Below are positions 45,162 through 54,155 of a DNA stretch of 64,000 nucleotides, piece by piece (positions within the stretch are counted from its first letter, which is position 1; each line of letters begins with the position of its first letter). Source of the DNA: Lachnospiraceae bacterium (lineage in GTDB: Bacteria > Bacillota > Clostridia > Lachnospirales > Lachnospiraceae); NCBI GenBank assembly GCA_910575255.1, contig CAJTEM010000022.1:30012-94011 (forward strand), written 5' to 3'. The position numbers and the translations under genes are program-made. The notes beneath the pieces are model-generated. The model was not told where the DNA came from. It ran no database searches and saw nothing but the letters and a program-made list of their open reading frames with translations.

Positions 45162-47099
45162 TCACGGCATTCCTTTTTTGCTTACCCCTTCCGGGTTCTC
45201 ATCTCCTTTTTCCCTGTAGCGCTCCAGCGTAAACCAGAACTCCACCCCATCCTCCAGGTTTCTCACCCCGCAGCTCTGATGATGTGCATCCATAATCGCC
45301 TTCACAATGGACAGGCCGATCCCGCTGCCGCCATAAGCCCGGGTACGTGCCTTATCTACTTTATAAAATTTGCTCCACAGATTAGGAATATCTTCTTCCG
45401 GAATCGGGCTTCCCGTATTGAACACCTGTACCATGACCCGATCCGGCCCGGGCTCCGTACGAATCCGTATCTGGCGTTCCCCGTCCAGATGATTCAGGGC
45501 ATTATTCAGGTAATTGGTCACAACCTCCTCAATTTTGAATTCATCCGCTATCACATAGCAGGCCTCCTGCGGCTCAAAGATTACCCTGGCTTCCTTCTGT
45601 TCGATCAGGATCCTTGCCGAATTCAGCAAGTCACGGATCAGCTCATGGAGATCAAAGGGTTCCTGTACCGGTGTATCACCGCCAGACTCCAGAGCGCTCA
45701 GCGTAAGCAGCTGCTTCACCATCTTATTCATCTTCCCTGCTTCATCTGCAATCACTTCGCAATAATAATCACGGCTTTCCTTGTCCTCGCACATTCCTTC
45801 CCCCAGCCCCTCCGCATATCCCTGAATCAGAGCAATCGGGGTTTTAAGTTCATGAGATACATTGGCGATAAATTCCTTACGCATTTCATCAATCTGAATC
45901 TTTTCTTCAATATCATGCTGCAGCTTTTGGTTGGCATCCCTTAAGGCACCGATCGTCTCCTTCAGCTTATCGGATAAGGTGTTCATACTTCGCCCGAGAA
46001 CTCCGATCTCATCCCGGGAATTCTCCTCGTATTTGGCCTCAAAATCAAGCTCTGACATACGCTCTGATAAAGCTGCCAGACGCAGCAGAGGATTGGTCAC
46101 CCTCCTGGTGACAAAATACATCAAAATGCTTCCCAGCACCAAAGCAGAAAAACCCACATAAGTGGTAAAACGATTCGCCAGCTCCACACTTTCCCGTATA
46201 CTTGCAAGCGGCATGGACATGATGAATAAGGTCCGGTTATCGGACAGAAATCCCCAGCTTTCCATATAGCTGGAACCAGAACGGAAATCATAATTGGTCT
46301 CTATCACATAATTCTCATGTTTTTTCAAAGTAACTGCATGCTTTCCTCCGATTCCCAGCACATATCTTTGCACCTTTTGCACCAGGTAATCGCTGTCACG
46401 CCCTGCTCCCAAGATGGTAGCCCCCGTATTACTGTCAATCAGGACCATGTTAATATTGTTCTTATCCCCATAGTCACGGATCATCTCCACCAGGGTCTGG
46501 CCAGACCCCTGCCCGATTCCCGGCTCTTCCTGTCTCAGTCTCCGGATACCAGGCGCTTCGCTTCCCTGAGCTTTTTTGCCTTCCTGAGCCTTTTCGCTTC
46601 CCTGAGCCTCTCCGCTTCCCTGAGACTCTCCGCTTCCCTGAGACTCTCCACTCCCCTGAGACTCTCCACTCCCCTGAGACTCTCCACTCCCCTGTTGGCT
46701 CTTCTCTGATATTCCTTCTGCCCTCTGCCCCTTTTCCGGCAGGAATCCTTCTGCTTCCGGAAAGTCCTTTTCTGCAATTCCTTCTGCCCGCTGGTAGTTT
46801 TCCTCCGTTATCTCCCCATTCTCCGGAAGGCTCCCGCCCGGATGGGACCAGTCCTCCCATTCCTCCTGGAGTTCCTGCGCGATCACCTGTCCGATGCTCT
46901 CGCCATTCCGGGTCTTTTCCAGAACTGCGACGTCGATATCATCGTACGCCGCCTCCATCTCCTTCCGCTTCTCATCAATATAATACTTTTCCAGCCACCA
47001 GTTATTGACCGCCCAGATCGAAAGCAGCATCACTGCCATCAGGCCCACGAAGATCAACATAATCCGGTGACGGATCGAATATCTCCAGGAACTCTTCAT
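45162..47099 (-). CDS. Sensor histidine kinase with repeat-containing extracellular domain
   Basis: Two membrane helices (about residues 13-33 and 300-325) bracket an extracellular region. A HAMP linker follows, then the H-box ANVSHELKTPIALIQGY (phospho-His), N-box LNNALNHL and G-box GGSGIGLSIVKAI. 645 residues. The extracellular domain contains five in-frame six-residue repeats of GSGE(S/A)Q type plus related sequence, outside any known sensor fold. It overlaps the response regulator by 4 bp. Stimulus unknown; the family often senses envelope stress. Confidence 0.94.
   Translation of the reverse strand: MKSSWRYSIRHRIMLIFVGLMAVMLLSIWAVNNWWLEKYYIDEKRKEMEAAYDDIDVAVLEKTRNGESIGQVIAQELQEEWEDWSHPGGSLPENGEITEENYQRAEGIAEKDFPEAEGFLPEKGQRAEGISEKSQQGSGESQGSGESQGSGESQGSGESQGSGEAQGSEKAQEGKKAQGSEAPGIRRLRQEEPGIGQGSGQTLVEMIRDYGDKNNINMVLIDSNTGATILGAGRDSDYLVQKVQRYVLGIGGKHAVTLKKHENYVIETNYDFRSGSSYMESWGFLSDNRTLFIMSMPLASIRESVELANRFTTYVGFSALVLGSILMYFVTRRVTNPLLRLAALSERMSELDFEAKYEENSRDEIGVLGRSMNTLSDKLKETIGALRDANQKLQHDIEEKIQIDEMRKEFIANVSHELKTPIALIQGYAEGLGEGMCEDKESRDYYCEVIADEAGKMNKMVKQLLTLSALESGGDTPVQEPFDLHELIRDLLNSARILIEQKEARVIFEPQEACYVIADEFKIEEVVTNYLNNALNHLDGERQIRIRTEPGPDRVMVQVFNTGSPIPEEDIPNLWSKFYKVDKARTRAYGGSGIGLSIVKAIMDAHHQSCGVRNLEDGVEFWFTLERYREKGDENPEGVSKKGMP
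46595..46695. repeat. 18-bp in-frame tandem repeat in the kinase sensor domain
   Basis: About five copies of an 18-bp unit (CTCTCCACTCCCCTGAGA and variants) encode GSGESQ. The three innermost copies are nearly identical, a sign of recent expansion. Because 18 is divisible by three, copy-number change would alter length without breaking the frame. Confidence 0.9.
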
Positions 47100-47776
47100 G
47101 CTCCGTCCACCTCGAACTTATACCCCATCCCCCAGATGGTCTTAATATACTCCCCCTTCTCCCCCATCTTGCTCCGCAGCTTCTTCACATGAGTATCAAT
47201 CGTCCTGGCATCCCCAAAATAATCGTAATTCCACACATGATTGAGAATCTTCTCCCGCGAAAGAGCCAGTCCCTGATTCTCTATAAAGTAGCTCAGCAGC
47301 TCAAATTCCTTATAACTCAGATCGATCGGCTGCCCATCGATTGTCACCTGATGCGCCGCCTTGTCAATGCGGATTCCGCCTGCTTCCTCCGCATCCTTGG
47401 ATGCCCCCCGGCTGCGCCGCAGAATCGCCTCGACCCGTGCCACCAGAATCTTCGGACTGAAGGGTTTGGAAATGTATTCATCCACACCCAGCTTAAAGCC
47501 CTGCAGCTCATCCCGCTCCTCACCTCGCGCCGTCAGCATAATAATCGGAACCTGTGAATACTGCCGGATCGTCCGGCACGCCTCCCAGCCATCCATCTTG
47601 GGCATCATAACATCCAAAATAATGAGGGCAATATCCTTTTGCGCAAAAAACAGCTCCACGGCCTGCTCCCCATCCTCCGCTTCCAGCACCTGAAAGCCCT
47701 TGACAGTCAAGAAATCCCTCACCAGCTTTCGCATCCTGGCTTCATCATCGACTACCAGCACCTTCAACATATCCAT
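47096..47776 (-). CDS. OmpR-family response regulator
   Basis: Receiver domain with VVDDEARM, phospho-acceptor Asp in ILDVMMPKMDG and the conserved Lys in YISKPFSP; then a winged helix with TIDTHVKKLRSKMG and GMGYKF. 226 residues. GGAG lies about 12 bases before the ATG. Transcribed ahead of its kinase and coupled to it by a 4-bp overlap. No target promoter can be named. Confidence 0.96.
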   Translation of the reverse strand: MDMLKVLVVDDEARMRKLVRDFLTVKGFQVLEAEDGEQAVELFFAQKDIALIILDVMMPKMDGWEACRTIRQYSQVPIIMLTARGEERDELQGFKLGVDEYISKPFSPKILVARVEAILRRSRGASKDAEEAGGIRIDKAAHQVTIDGQPIDLSYKEFELLSYFIENQGLALSREKILNHVWNYDYFGDARTIDTHVKKLRSKMGEKGEYIKTIWGMGYKFEVDGA

Positions 47777-47918
47777 ATAACGTTCGTTCTCCTTCCTGTA
47801 CCATCAGCGCCAAAGTCCGCTGATTCCCCTGTCTTTTCACTTCCTCTATTCTAACAAATAAACCTCCGGATTACCATCACTTCACAGAGATTTCACAGTT
47901 GCCCTTCCTATCCAATGT

Positions 47919-48161
47919 CATGATGCCATTTTGTTTAGCTCAAAGAATACGTAGCTTCTTCCCTCTCCTTTTTCCAAGGCGTACCTTCTAGTAAAATTTA
48001 ACGAAATGACATGATACCAGGGTCAAAAAGTCTAAAATCCGATGCAAGCTTGCTTGCGAGAGGATTTTTGAATGTTTTTGAGGATTGCGGGAGCACAAAG
48101 TGCGGAGCAATCCGGTATCAGAGGGGTCAAAAGACCTTTTGACCCCAACATCATGACATTG
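47919..48161. repeat. Palindromic repeat C
   Basis: CAATGTCATGATG at 47919 and its exact reverse complement just before 48162 bound 243 bp. An inner, more compact palindrome (48005-48161) has ends matching at about 24 of 29 bases, plus stem GGATTGC/GCAATCC. The element fills most of the 387-bp gap 47777-48163 and ends 2 bp from the ROK stop. It shares CAATGTCAT ends and a GGCGTACCTT motif with the element at 49567. Confidence 0.75.
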
Positions 48162-48163
48162 CT

Positions 48164-49273
48164 TCACATCTCCTCAAAAAAACGATCCACCAATCTCATC
48201 GCTGCTCCGTATGCCGACGCCTCTGCCTGGCATTTCCCAAAGTCGAGAAAGGAAGTATCCAGATCCAGCCGGTCACACTCCAACACCTTTCGATCCAGCT
48301 CCTTGCGGAACTCCTTCAGATATCCGCCGGCCTTTCCCCCGACCAGAATATCACAGCCAAATGCCATCCGCAGATCCGAGACTGCTGCCGCCAGATCCTC
48401 CAGATACTCATCCAGACGTCTTTTACTCTCCCGGTCTCTTTTTCGTACCTTCTCAAAAAAAGCCTCCATGCTCGGTTCGTCTCCCTGCAGTGCCTTAGCC
48501 GAGCAATAGGCATCCAGACATCCCCGGCCGCCGCAATAGCAGAGGCGTCCATTCCTTTCCCGCTTCATATGTCCGAACTGTCCGCTTCTGTCTTCTGCCC
48601 CTTTATAGAAGCTCTGGTTCAGGAGAATCGCTCCCCCCACGGTATCATTCAAAGACAGATAGACCAGATCCCCTGATCTTCCTGCTGTCTCCGCATAGGC
48701 TGCTCCGCCGGCATCACTCTCCACCTCACATCGATAGCCGGACAGCTCCTCGAATCCTTTAAAGCTCATATTCTCCACCTGCAGAACATGCGAATGGCGC
48801 AGCAGCTTCTCCTTTTGATTCACCACTCCCGGAAGCGTGATTCCCACCCCCAGAATCTTGTCCTCCTCCACCCCGGTCTGCTCCAGAAATACCCGCAGCC
48901 AGTTTGCCATCGCTTCATAATAGGAAAAATCTTTAGCAAACGGCACCCGGATCCGGGCCTTTCTCACAAGTTCCTTTCTCATATTCACCAGAACAAACAG
49001 GATCGCATCCATTGTAATATCCATTCCGGCAGCATAACCTGCATCCTTCGCGATCGAAAGCGTCTTCGCTTTTCTTCCGCCTGTAGACTCCAGCTCTCCA
49101 TTCTCTACCACATATCCCGCCTCTGTCAGTTCCTTCACATGCTGCAGGGTCGTCGGCATGCTAAGTCCCAGACGAGCCGAAACCTCATTCTTGGATATCG
49201 CTCCTGCTTCCGAAATCAGTCTTGCAACACGCGCCTTATTCATCCGTTTCGTCTCTCTCCGGTTCTCTTCCAT
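48164..49273 (-). CDS. ROK-family transcriptional regulator
   Basis: N-terminal winged helix (ISKNEVSARLGLSMPTTLQHVKEL) and a sugar-kinase-like ROK domain. GHMKRERN plus CYCGGRGCLDAYC is the zinc-binding signature of ROK regulators. The ATP-binding part is poor: DITMDA replaces the usual Gly-rich DxGGT, so it is a regulator and not a kinase. 369 residues. Its ligand, probably a sugar, and its targets are not adjacent; it may control itself. Confidence 0.92.
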   Translation of the reverse strand: MEENRRETKRMNKARVARLISEAGAISKNEVSARLGLSMPTTLQHVKELTEAGYVVENGELESTGGRKAKTLSIAKDAGYAAGMDITMDAILFVLVNMRKELVRKARIRVPFAKDFSYYEAMANWLRVFLEQTGVEEDKILGVGITLPGVVNQKEKLLRHSHVLQVENMSFKGFEELSGYRCEVESDAGGAAYAETAGRSGDLVYLSLNDTVGGAILLNQSFYKGAEDRSGQFGHMKRERNGRLCYCGGRGCLDAYCSAKALQGDEPSMEAFFEKVRKRDRESKRRLDEYLEDLAAAVSDLRMAFGCDILVGGKAGGYLKEFRKELDRKVLECDRLDLDTSFLDFGKCQAEASAYGAAMRLVDRFFEEM

Positions 49274-49317
49274 CCTGCCTGACCTCCGATTTTTGTGTTA
49301 TTTCTTTATTTAATCAT

Positions 49318-49358
49318 TTTATAAAAGAAATTATAAACCAATAATTCGAAATATGCAA
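49318..49358 (-). promoter_or_regulatory. ROK gene promoter with overlapping dyad
   Basis: TTGCAT (49353-49358) and TATAAT (49330-49335) on the minus strand are 17 bp apart. A dyad TTTATAA-N6-TTATAAA (49318-49337) covers the -10 region and would suit a self-repressing operator. Promoter firm, operator inferred. Confidence 0.75.
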
Positions 49359-49412
49359 TCCTTTTCTATTCATTCAGCAAGTATTGGCTTTTTGATGGAG
49401 TGAGCTTCCAGA

Positions 49413-49546
49413 GGGTACGCCCCGTTCTTTCGGGTCTAATAAATACCAGCTCTGGAAAAAGGGTTTCCCGGATTGCATTTCTGCAAGCTTAGAGTTTCTG
49501 CATCCGAAACCCGAGGTCCGGGGAACTCTTTTTCCAGAACGTACCC
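49413..49546. repeat. Palindromic element D1
   Basis: Bounded by GGGTACG and CGTACCC. Inside, TCTGGAAAAAGGGTTTCCCGG pairs with a downstream copy with two mismatches. It forms the left part of the 708-bp geneless gap 49274-49981. The string CAGCTCTGGAAAAAGGGTT recurs, slightly changed, at about 54303 in element E. Confidence 0.75.
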
Positions 49547-49566
49547 TTCGGAACCACCCCGTGAAA

Positions 49567-49875
49567 CAATGTCATTAAGTTAAAGGATCGCGAAACACAG
49601 CCAGGGAAACGGGGAGAGAAGCCATCGGAAAGGGTCTGCGGATTTTGACTTTGCAGAGATATAGAAGTCCTTGAATTGCTGAGTTTTGCGTTGAAACGAA
49701 AATTCACACTGTCTGAGCGGAGCGAGTTTGTGAATTTTCGTTTCGTTATTAGCAAAATTCAGAAATTTTAGGAATTCTTGATCTCGAAACCGGAAAAATC
49801 CGCAGACCCTTTCCGATGGCTTCTCTCCCCGTTTCCCTGGCGTACCTTTTGGAACAGCTTAACTTAATGACATTG
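49567..49875. repeat. 309-bp palindromic element D2
   Basis: Outer ends are a 17-bp perfect inverted repeat (CAATGTCATTAAGTTAA). Inner arms 49601-49646 and 49795-49840 are perfect over 46 bp. A third nested stem (49693-49708 with 49729-49744) is perfect over 16 bp. The short open frames across it are by-products of the palindrome. It has the look of a MITE-like hairpin element. Confidence 0.88.
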
Positions 49876-49930
49876 CCCCGTGAAAAGTAACCAGTAAAAT
49901 GGTTTTGTGTAATAATTGCGTATAAATGCA

Positions 49931-49959
49931 TTGACTGTTGTGTAATTAATGTGTATAGT
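49931..49959 (+). promoter_or_regulatory. hicAB promoter
   Basis: TTGACT (49931) and TATAGT (49954), 17 bp apart, followed at once by a second TATAAT-like box (49959-49964). The hicA start lies 22 bp downstream of the first -10. Confidence 0.75.
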
Positions 49960-49981
49960 ATAATAGTAAAGAGGAACACTA

Positions 49982-50155
49982 ATGAAACAAAGAGATTTAA
50001 CTAAGAAACTTGAAGATGCTGGTTTTTCTTTTGAAAGACACGGTGGAAATCATGATATATACAGAAGAGAAAGTGATATAGAAAAGATTCCAAGGCATAA
50101 AGAGATTAATGAAAATCTGGCAAGAATGATACTTAGAAAATGGAAATTATTATAA
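49982..50155 (+). CDS. hicA: HicA mRNA interferase toxin
   Basis: 57 residues beginning MKQRDLTKKLEDAGFSF, with the catalytic His in RHGGNHDIY and IPRHKEINENLARMIL, all standard for HicA. AGAGGA lies 6 bases before the ATG. HicA binds and cleaves mRNA and is neutralised by the HicB encoded 12 bp downstream. It lies just right of a large palindromic repeat, in an AT-rich pocket unlike its surroundings, suggesting horizontal arrival. Confidence 0.93.
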   Translation: MKQRDLTKKLEDAGFSFERHGGNHDIYRRESDIEKIPRHKEINENLARMILRKWKLL

Positions 50156-50167
50156 GGAGTAAATGAT

Positions 50168-50608
50168 ATGAAACAGGTTTATCCAACTTTTATATTGAAT
50201 ACAATCGATGGGTCTTCCCATCCTTTTTTGGTCTGTGTTCCTGATATGGAGATTTTTACGGAAGGGGATACCTTTGCAGATGCTATTGAGATGGCGAGAG
50301 ATGCTATTGGATTGGCTGGAATTTCAATGGAAGATAATAAGGAAGAACTTCCTGTGCCGTCAGATCAAGAAGCTGCTATTGAAAAAGTAAAACAGGATAC
50401 AGAAGATATTGATTTTTCTAAAGGTATTTTAACATATGTAGATGTTGATTTCTCTGAGTACAGAAAAAAAGTCGACACAAAAACTGTCAGGAGAAATGTC
50501 GCCCTTCCAAGTTGGCTTAATTATGAGGCTGAACACGCAGGAATTAATGTTTCAAGGGTGTTGCAGGAAGCATTGATGAATGTACTGAATGTAAAGAGAA
50601 ATATATAG
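50168..50608 (+). CDS. hicB: HicB antitoxin
   Basis: The N-terminal partially degraded RNase H-like fold contains VCVPDMEIFTEGDTFADAIEMARDAI, the HicB signature. The C-terminus has a DNA-binding segment with RNVALPSWLNYEAEHAGINVSRVLQEAL, fitting a ribbon-helix-helix. 146 residues. It neutralises HicA and likely represses the operon. TAAGGAG before its start overlaps the hicA stop region. Confidence 0.93.
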   Translation: MKQVYPTFILNTIDGSSHPFLVCVPDMEIFTEGDTFADAIEMARDAIGLAGISMEDNKEELPVPSDQEAAIEKVKQDTEDIDFSKGILTYVDVDFSEYRKKVDTKTVRRNVALPSWLNYEAEHAGINVSRVLQEALMNVLNVKRNI

Positions 50609-50617
50609 AGTGATATA

Positions 50618-50666
50618 AAAAGGCATGCCGTATCCCCCTTGATACGACAAGCCTTTCTATTCTTTT
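50618..50666 (+). terminator. hicAB terminator
   Basis: AAAGGC...GCCTTT with an inner CGTATC/GATACG stem, then CTATTCTTTT. It begins 10 bp after the hicB stop. Confidence 0.75.
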
Positions 50667-50684
50667 ATTTCCGCGAGCAATAAG

Positions 50685-50763
50685 CCAAGTGCCGTGCTTG
50701 CACGAGCATTTGGCGAACGCCGCGAGGGTCAAATACCCCGTTGCTTGCAGCAGGGTATTTGAC
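50685..50763 (-). repeat. Hairpin pair at the 3' end of aspS
   Basis: Immediately after the aspS stop the minus strand holds GTCAAATACCC/GGGTATTTGAC around a 14-base loop, then a second stem around CGTGCTTGCACG. Neither is followed by a T run, so these are stabilising or repeat-type hairpins more than classical terminators. Confidence 0.6.
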
Positions 50764-50764
50764 T

Positions 50765-52573
50765 CTACAGAGTTTTCTCTTCTTGATCCTGGTTCTCGCT
50801 GACTTCAATCCCCAGCTCTGTCAGCTGCTTTTCATCCACCGGAGCGGGAGCTTCACACATCAGGCAGGAGGCATCCTTTACCTTCGGGAAAGCAATGACC
50901 TCACGGATGCTCTCACAGCCGCCCATCAGCATAGCCACCCGATCCAAACCATAGGCCAGGCCCGCATGAGGCGGCACGCCATATTTAAATGCCGTCAGCA
51001 GGAATCCGAACTGCTCCTGCGCCTGCTCCGGCGTAAAGCCCAGAACCTCGAACATCTTATTCTGAATATCATTCTGATGAATCCTCACCGAGCCGCCGCC
51101 TAACTCTGTCCCGTTTAACACGATATCATAAGCCTTCGCACGGACAGCTCCCGGATCGCTGTCAATCAGATGCCAGTCCTCCTCCATCGGCATGGTGAAG
51201 GGATGGTGCATCGCCACAAAACGCCCCTGCTCCTCAGAATATTCCAGAAGCGGGAACTCGGTCACCCACAGGAATTTAAAATCATCTTTCTTCAGCAGAT
51301 CCATCTGCCTTGCCAGCTCCAGACGCAGATTGCCCAGCACATCCCAGACCACCTTGTTCTGGTCTGCCGCAAACAACAGCAGATCCCCTGGCTTTCCGTC
51401 CATGGCTGCTGTCAGCCTGTCCATCTGTTCCTCAGTCATGAATTTGGCAAAGGAGGATTTGCGCGTTCCGTCCGGCTGAATCGCCACATAGGCCAGGCCT
51501 CTGGCTCCGAAACCCTTGGCAAACTCTACCAGGGCATCAATCTTCTTTCTGGGCATACTTCCCTGGCCCTTGGCATTAATTCCGCGCACAGTACCGCCGC
51601 TCTCCAGCGCTCCTTTAAACACTGCGAACTCACAGTCCTTAACCACATCCGACACATTGACAAGCTCCATGCCAAAACGCAGATCCGGTTTGTCTGAGCC
51701 GAAGCGGTCCATTGCCTCCTGCCAGGTCATCCGCGGAATCGGCTGAGGAATCTCAATCTGCAAAAGCTCCTTAAAAAGCCTGTACAAAAGCCGCTCATTG
51801 ACATCCAGAACATCATCGACATCCACAAAGGACAGTTCCATATCAATCTGGGTAAACTCCGGCTGGCGATCTGCCCGCAGATCCTCATCCCGATAGCATC
51901 TGGCCAGCTGGAAATAGCGGTCATAGCCGGAACACATCAGAAGCTGCTTGAAGATCTGCGGCGACTGCGGCAGCGCATAGAAGCTGCCCGGGTGCACGCG
52001 GCTGGGAACCAGATAGTCTCTGGCTCCTTCCGGGGTACTCTTAATCAGCGTCGGGGTCTCGATCTCCAGAAATCCTTCCTCTGCCAGGAACTGACGTGTG
52101 AGGATGGCGATCTTACTTCTCAGGATCAGATTCCTCTGGATATCCGGCCGGCGCAAGTCCAGATAGCGGTATTTCAGCCGCAGTTCCTCCTTTGTCTTGG
52201 AATTCTCCTCAATAGGAAACGGCGGCGTCTCCGATTCTGACAGGATCCGCAGACTCTCTGCCCGCACCTCGATCGCCCCTGTCGCAAGATTCTTATTCTC
52301 GGCTCCGGATCGGGCTTCCACCCTTCCGGTCACGGCAATCACGAATTCACTGCGCAGTTTCTCCGCCTTGGCAAAGCTTTCGGCTCCGCAATCACTCTCC
52401 TCAAAGATGATCTGCAGGATTCCGGACCGATCCCGCAAATCCACAAAAATGATACCGCCCTTATTCCTGCTCTTCTGCACCCAGCCCATCACGGTCACAT
52501 TCGTTCCGATCTGAGCTGTGCCAACCTCCGTACATCTGTGGGACCGCTTCAGTCCCTGCATGGATTCTGCCAT
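50765..52573 (-). CDS. aspS: Aspartyl-tRNA synthetase
   Basis: Class II synthetase of bacterial AspRS type, 602 residues. An N-terminal OB-fold ([21 protein letters not shown]) is followed by motif 1 (FLEIETPTL), motif 2 ([18 protein letters not shown]), a GAD insertion domain, and motif 3 ([11 protein letters not shown]). It charges tRNA-Asp. Start 52573 has GAGGA at 7 bases. It follows hisS on the same strand, a common clostridial order. No T-box leader is seen ahead of it. Confidence 0.98.
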   Translation of the reverse strand: MAESMQGLKRSHRCTEVGTAQIGTNVTVMGWVQKSRNKGGIIFVDLRDRSGILQIIFEESDCGAESFAKAEKLRSEFVIAVTGRVEARSGAENKNLATGAIEVRAESLRILSESETPPFPIEENSKTKEELRLKYRYLDLRRPDIQRNLILRSKIAILTRQFLAEEGFLEIETPTLIKSTPEGARDYLVPSRVHPGSFYALPQSPQIFKQLLMCSGYDRYFQLARCYRDEDLRADRQPEFTQIDMELSFVDVDDVLDVNERLLYRLFKELLQIEIPQPIPRMTWQEAMDRFGSDKPDLRFGMELVNVSDVVKDCEFAVFKGALESGGTVRGINAKGQGSMPRKKIDALVEFAKGFGARGLAYVAIQPDGTRKSSFAKFMTEEQMDRLTAAMDGKPGDLLLFAADQNKVVWDVLGNLRLELARQMDLLKKDDFKFLWVTEFPLLEYSEEQGRFVAMHHPFTMPMEEDWHLIDSDPGAVRAKAYDIVLNGTELGGGSVRIHQNDIQNKMFEVLGFTPEQAQEQFGFLLTAFKYGVPPHAGLAYGLDRVAMLMGGCESIREVIAFPKVKDASCLMCEAPAPVDEKQLTELGIEVSENQDQEEKTL

Positions 52574-52679
52574 AATCATTTCCTCTTTTCCGCTGTTCTT
52601 ATTTCTCTTACTGATTATCCCTTACTCATTTTGCGGTTATCTGCTGTTCCTGTCCTTTTGCCGTTTCTCTCCGGCAGTC

Positions 52680-52777
52680 ATTCCCGCTCCCGGCCTCTGC
52701 CATCCGGCCATTCCGCTCAGCTTCCCGCCTTTCTCTCCTCTGGCCGCACATTCCCGCTCCCGGCCTCTGCCATCCGT
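52680..52777. repeat. Direct repeat between hisS and aspS
   Basis: A copy of CATTCCCGCTCCCGGCCTCT followed by GCCATCCG occurs twice, about 70 bp apart, in the 204-bp hisS-aspS spacer. The second copy touches the hisS stop, so a short duplication of the hisS 3' region is likely. No regulatory structure recognised. Confidence 0.7.
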
Positions 52778-54043
52778 CTATTCCTTCAGGCTCTCCCGGT
52801 AGAATTCCACAAACTCCGTATAGCCTTCCTTCCCCAGCTGCTCCTTCTGGAACTTCTTGTTCTTATTCATCTGGGAAACCAGCACCTGCACTCCCTGCTT
52901 CCGCTCTGCCATCGCCTTTCTCAGAATCTCATGAAAACGGGCCGCGTCCAATCCCTTTTCCACCAGATAGGCTTTCCTTGGCTGCTCTCCGGGGACATGC
53001 CCTCCCTGATCCATCAGAATCGTAATGATCCGCTCAAAGCCGATCGAAAATCCGCATGCCGGGGTGTCCTTACCGGTAAACCTGCCAATCATCTTATCAT
53101 ATCTGCCGCCGCCGGCCACAGAACCGCCAAAGCCCTCCATGGAAACCTCAAAGATCGTTCCCGTATAATAAGACATCCCCCGCACCAGCGTCGGATCAAA
53201 GCGCAGTGAGAATTCCGTCTCCGCCACCTCACTTACCGTCTCCATTATATAAGCCAGGCCATCCGTCACCTCCCCTGGCAGCACATTCTCCAGCACCTTT
53301 CCCAACGCTCTCACACCGGCAGCGTCGTGACCGGCCTCAGAGAGCAGCTTCGTATACTTCGCAACACTCTCCGGGCTGTGCCCGGCCTCCAGAAGCTCTG
53401 CTTCCACACCCTCCATACCGATCTTGTCCATCTTATCGAGAATGATAAATACCTGTTCCAGAGAATCCTCGGCAAATCCGCAACCGATCGCCATCCCCTT
53501 CAATATCCCCCGGTCATTGATCCGAACCGTAAATGCATTCTGCGGGCAAATCTTTCCCAGCGCTGTGGTTGTGGCCAGAATCAGTTCAATCTCTGCCATC
53601 GGGCCGGCTTCTCCCAGAATATCAATGTCACACTGGGTAAACTGGCGGAATCTTCCCTTCTGCGGCTTGTCCGCCCGCCACACGCTCCCCATCTGCAGAG
53701 CCTTAAAAGGACTGGGCAGCTGAGCGCCGTTGTTAGAATAATACCGGGCCAGCGGGAGTGTCAGATCATAGCGGAGTCCCTCCTCCGACAGATCACTCTC
53801 ACTCTCAGCAGTCTCCAGCTTCAGCTTCTCCCCCCGCTTCAGGATCTTGAAAATCAGCTTTTCATTATCCCCGCCCTGCTTGCTGGTCAGATTCTCGATA
53901 TGCTCCACACACGGCGTCTCGATCTGAGTAAATCCGAATCCCCGATAAGTCTCCCGAATCTGGTTCATCACATATTCCCGCACCTGCATCTCTGCAGGCA
54001 GGATGTCCCTCATGCCGGTCACCGGCTTTTTTTTCAACACCAT
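52778..54043 (-). CDS. hisS: Histidyl-tRNA synthetase
   Basis: Class II HisRS with GMRDILPAEM at the N-terminus, motif 2 (MGSVWRADKPQKGRFRQF), the histidine-A box LVRGMSYYTGTIFE, GGGRYD, and motif 3 (GFSIGFERI). 421 residues, normal. It charges tRNA-His. GGAG lies 8 bases from the ATG. Probably transcribed with aspS. Confidence 0.98.
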   Translation of the reverse strand: MVLKKKPVTGMRDILPAEMQVREYVMNQIRETYRGFGFTQIETPCVEHIENLTSKQGGDNEKLIFKILKRGEKLKLETAESESDLSEEGLRYDLTLPLARYYSNNGAQLPSPFKALQMGSVWRADKPQKGRFRQFTQCDIDILGEAGPMAEIELILATTTALGKICPQNAFTVRINDRGILKGMAIGCGFAEDSLEQVFIILDKMDKIGMEGVEAELLEAGHSPESVAKYTKLLSEAGHDAAGVRALGKVLENVLPGEVTDGLAYIMETVSEVAETEFSLRFDPTLVRGMSYYTGTIFEVSMEGFGGSVAGGGRYDKMIGRFTGKDTPACGFSIGFERIITILMDQGGHVPGEQPRKAYLVEKGLDAARFHEILRKAMAERKQGVQVLVSQMNKNKKFQKEQLGKEGYTEFVEFYRESLKE

Positions 54044-54090
54044 AATCTACTCTCCGCTTTCTAAAGTCTCTGTTCCGTCTCATTCTTACG

Positions 54091-54119
54091 ATTATACTAT
54101 TGCCGGCAGTAATTAGCAA
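54091..54119 (-). promoter_or_regulatory. hisS-aspS promoter
   Basis: On the minus strand TTGCTA (54114-54119) and TATAAT (54091-54096) lie 17 bp apart, 48 bp before the hisS ATG. No T-box AGGGTGGnACCGCG motif is present in the leader. Confidence 0.8.
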
Positions 54120-54155
54120 TGCTTTTTTATGCCGCTTCTGCTTCTTCTGCATTAC

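Noticed and set aside
49489..49979. Two minus-strand frames of 76-88 codons in the 49.3-50.0 kb gap
   Set aside because: Both lie in the palindromic elements D1/D2 and mirror each other. Composition is not protein-like.
51170..54064. Several plus-strand frames of 75-245 codons opposite aspS and hisS
   Set aside because: They are shadows of highly conserved synthetase genes, without start signals.
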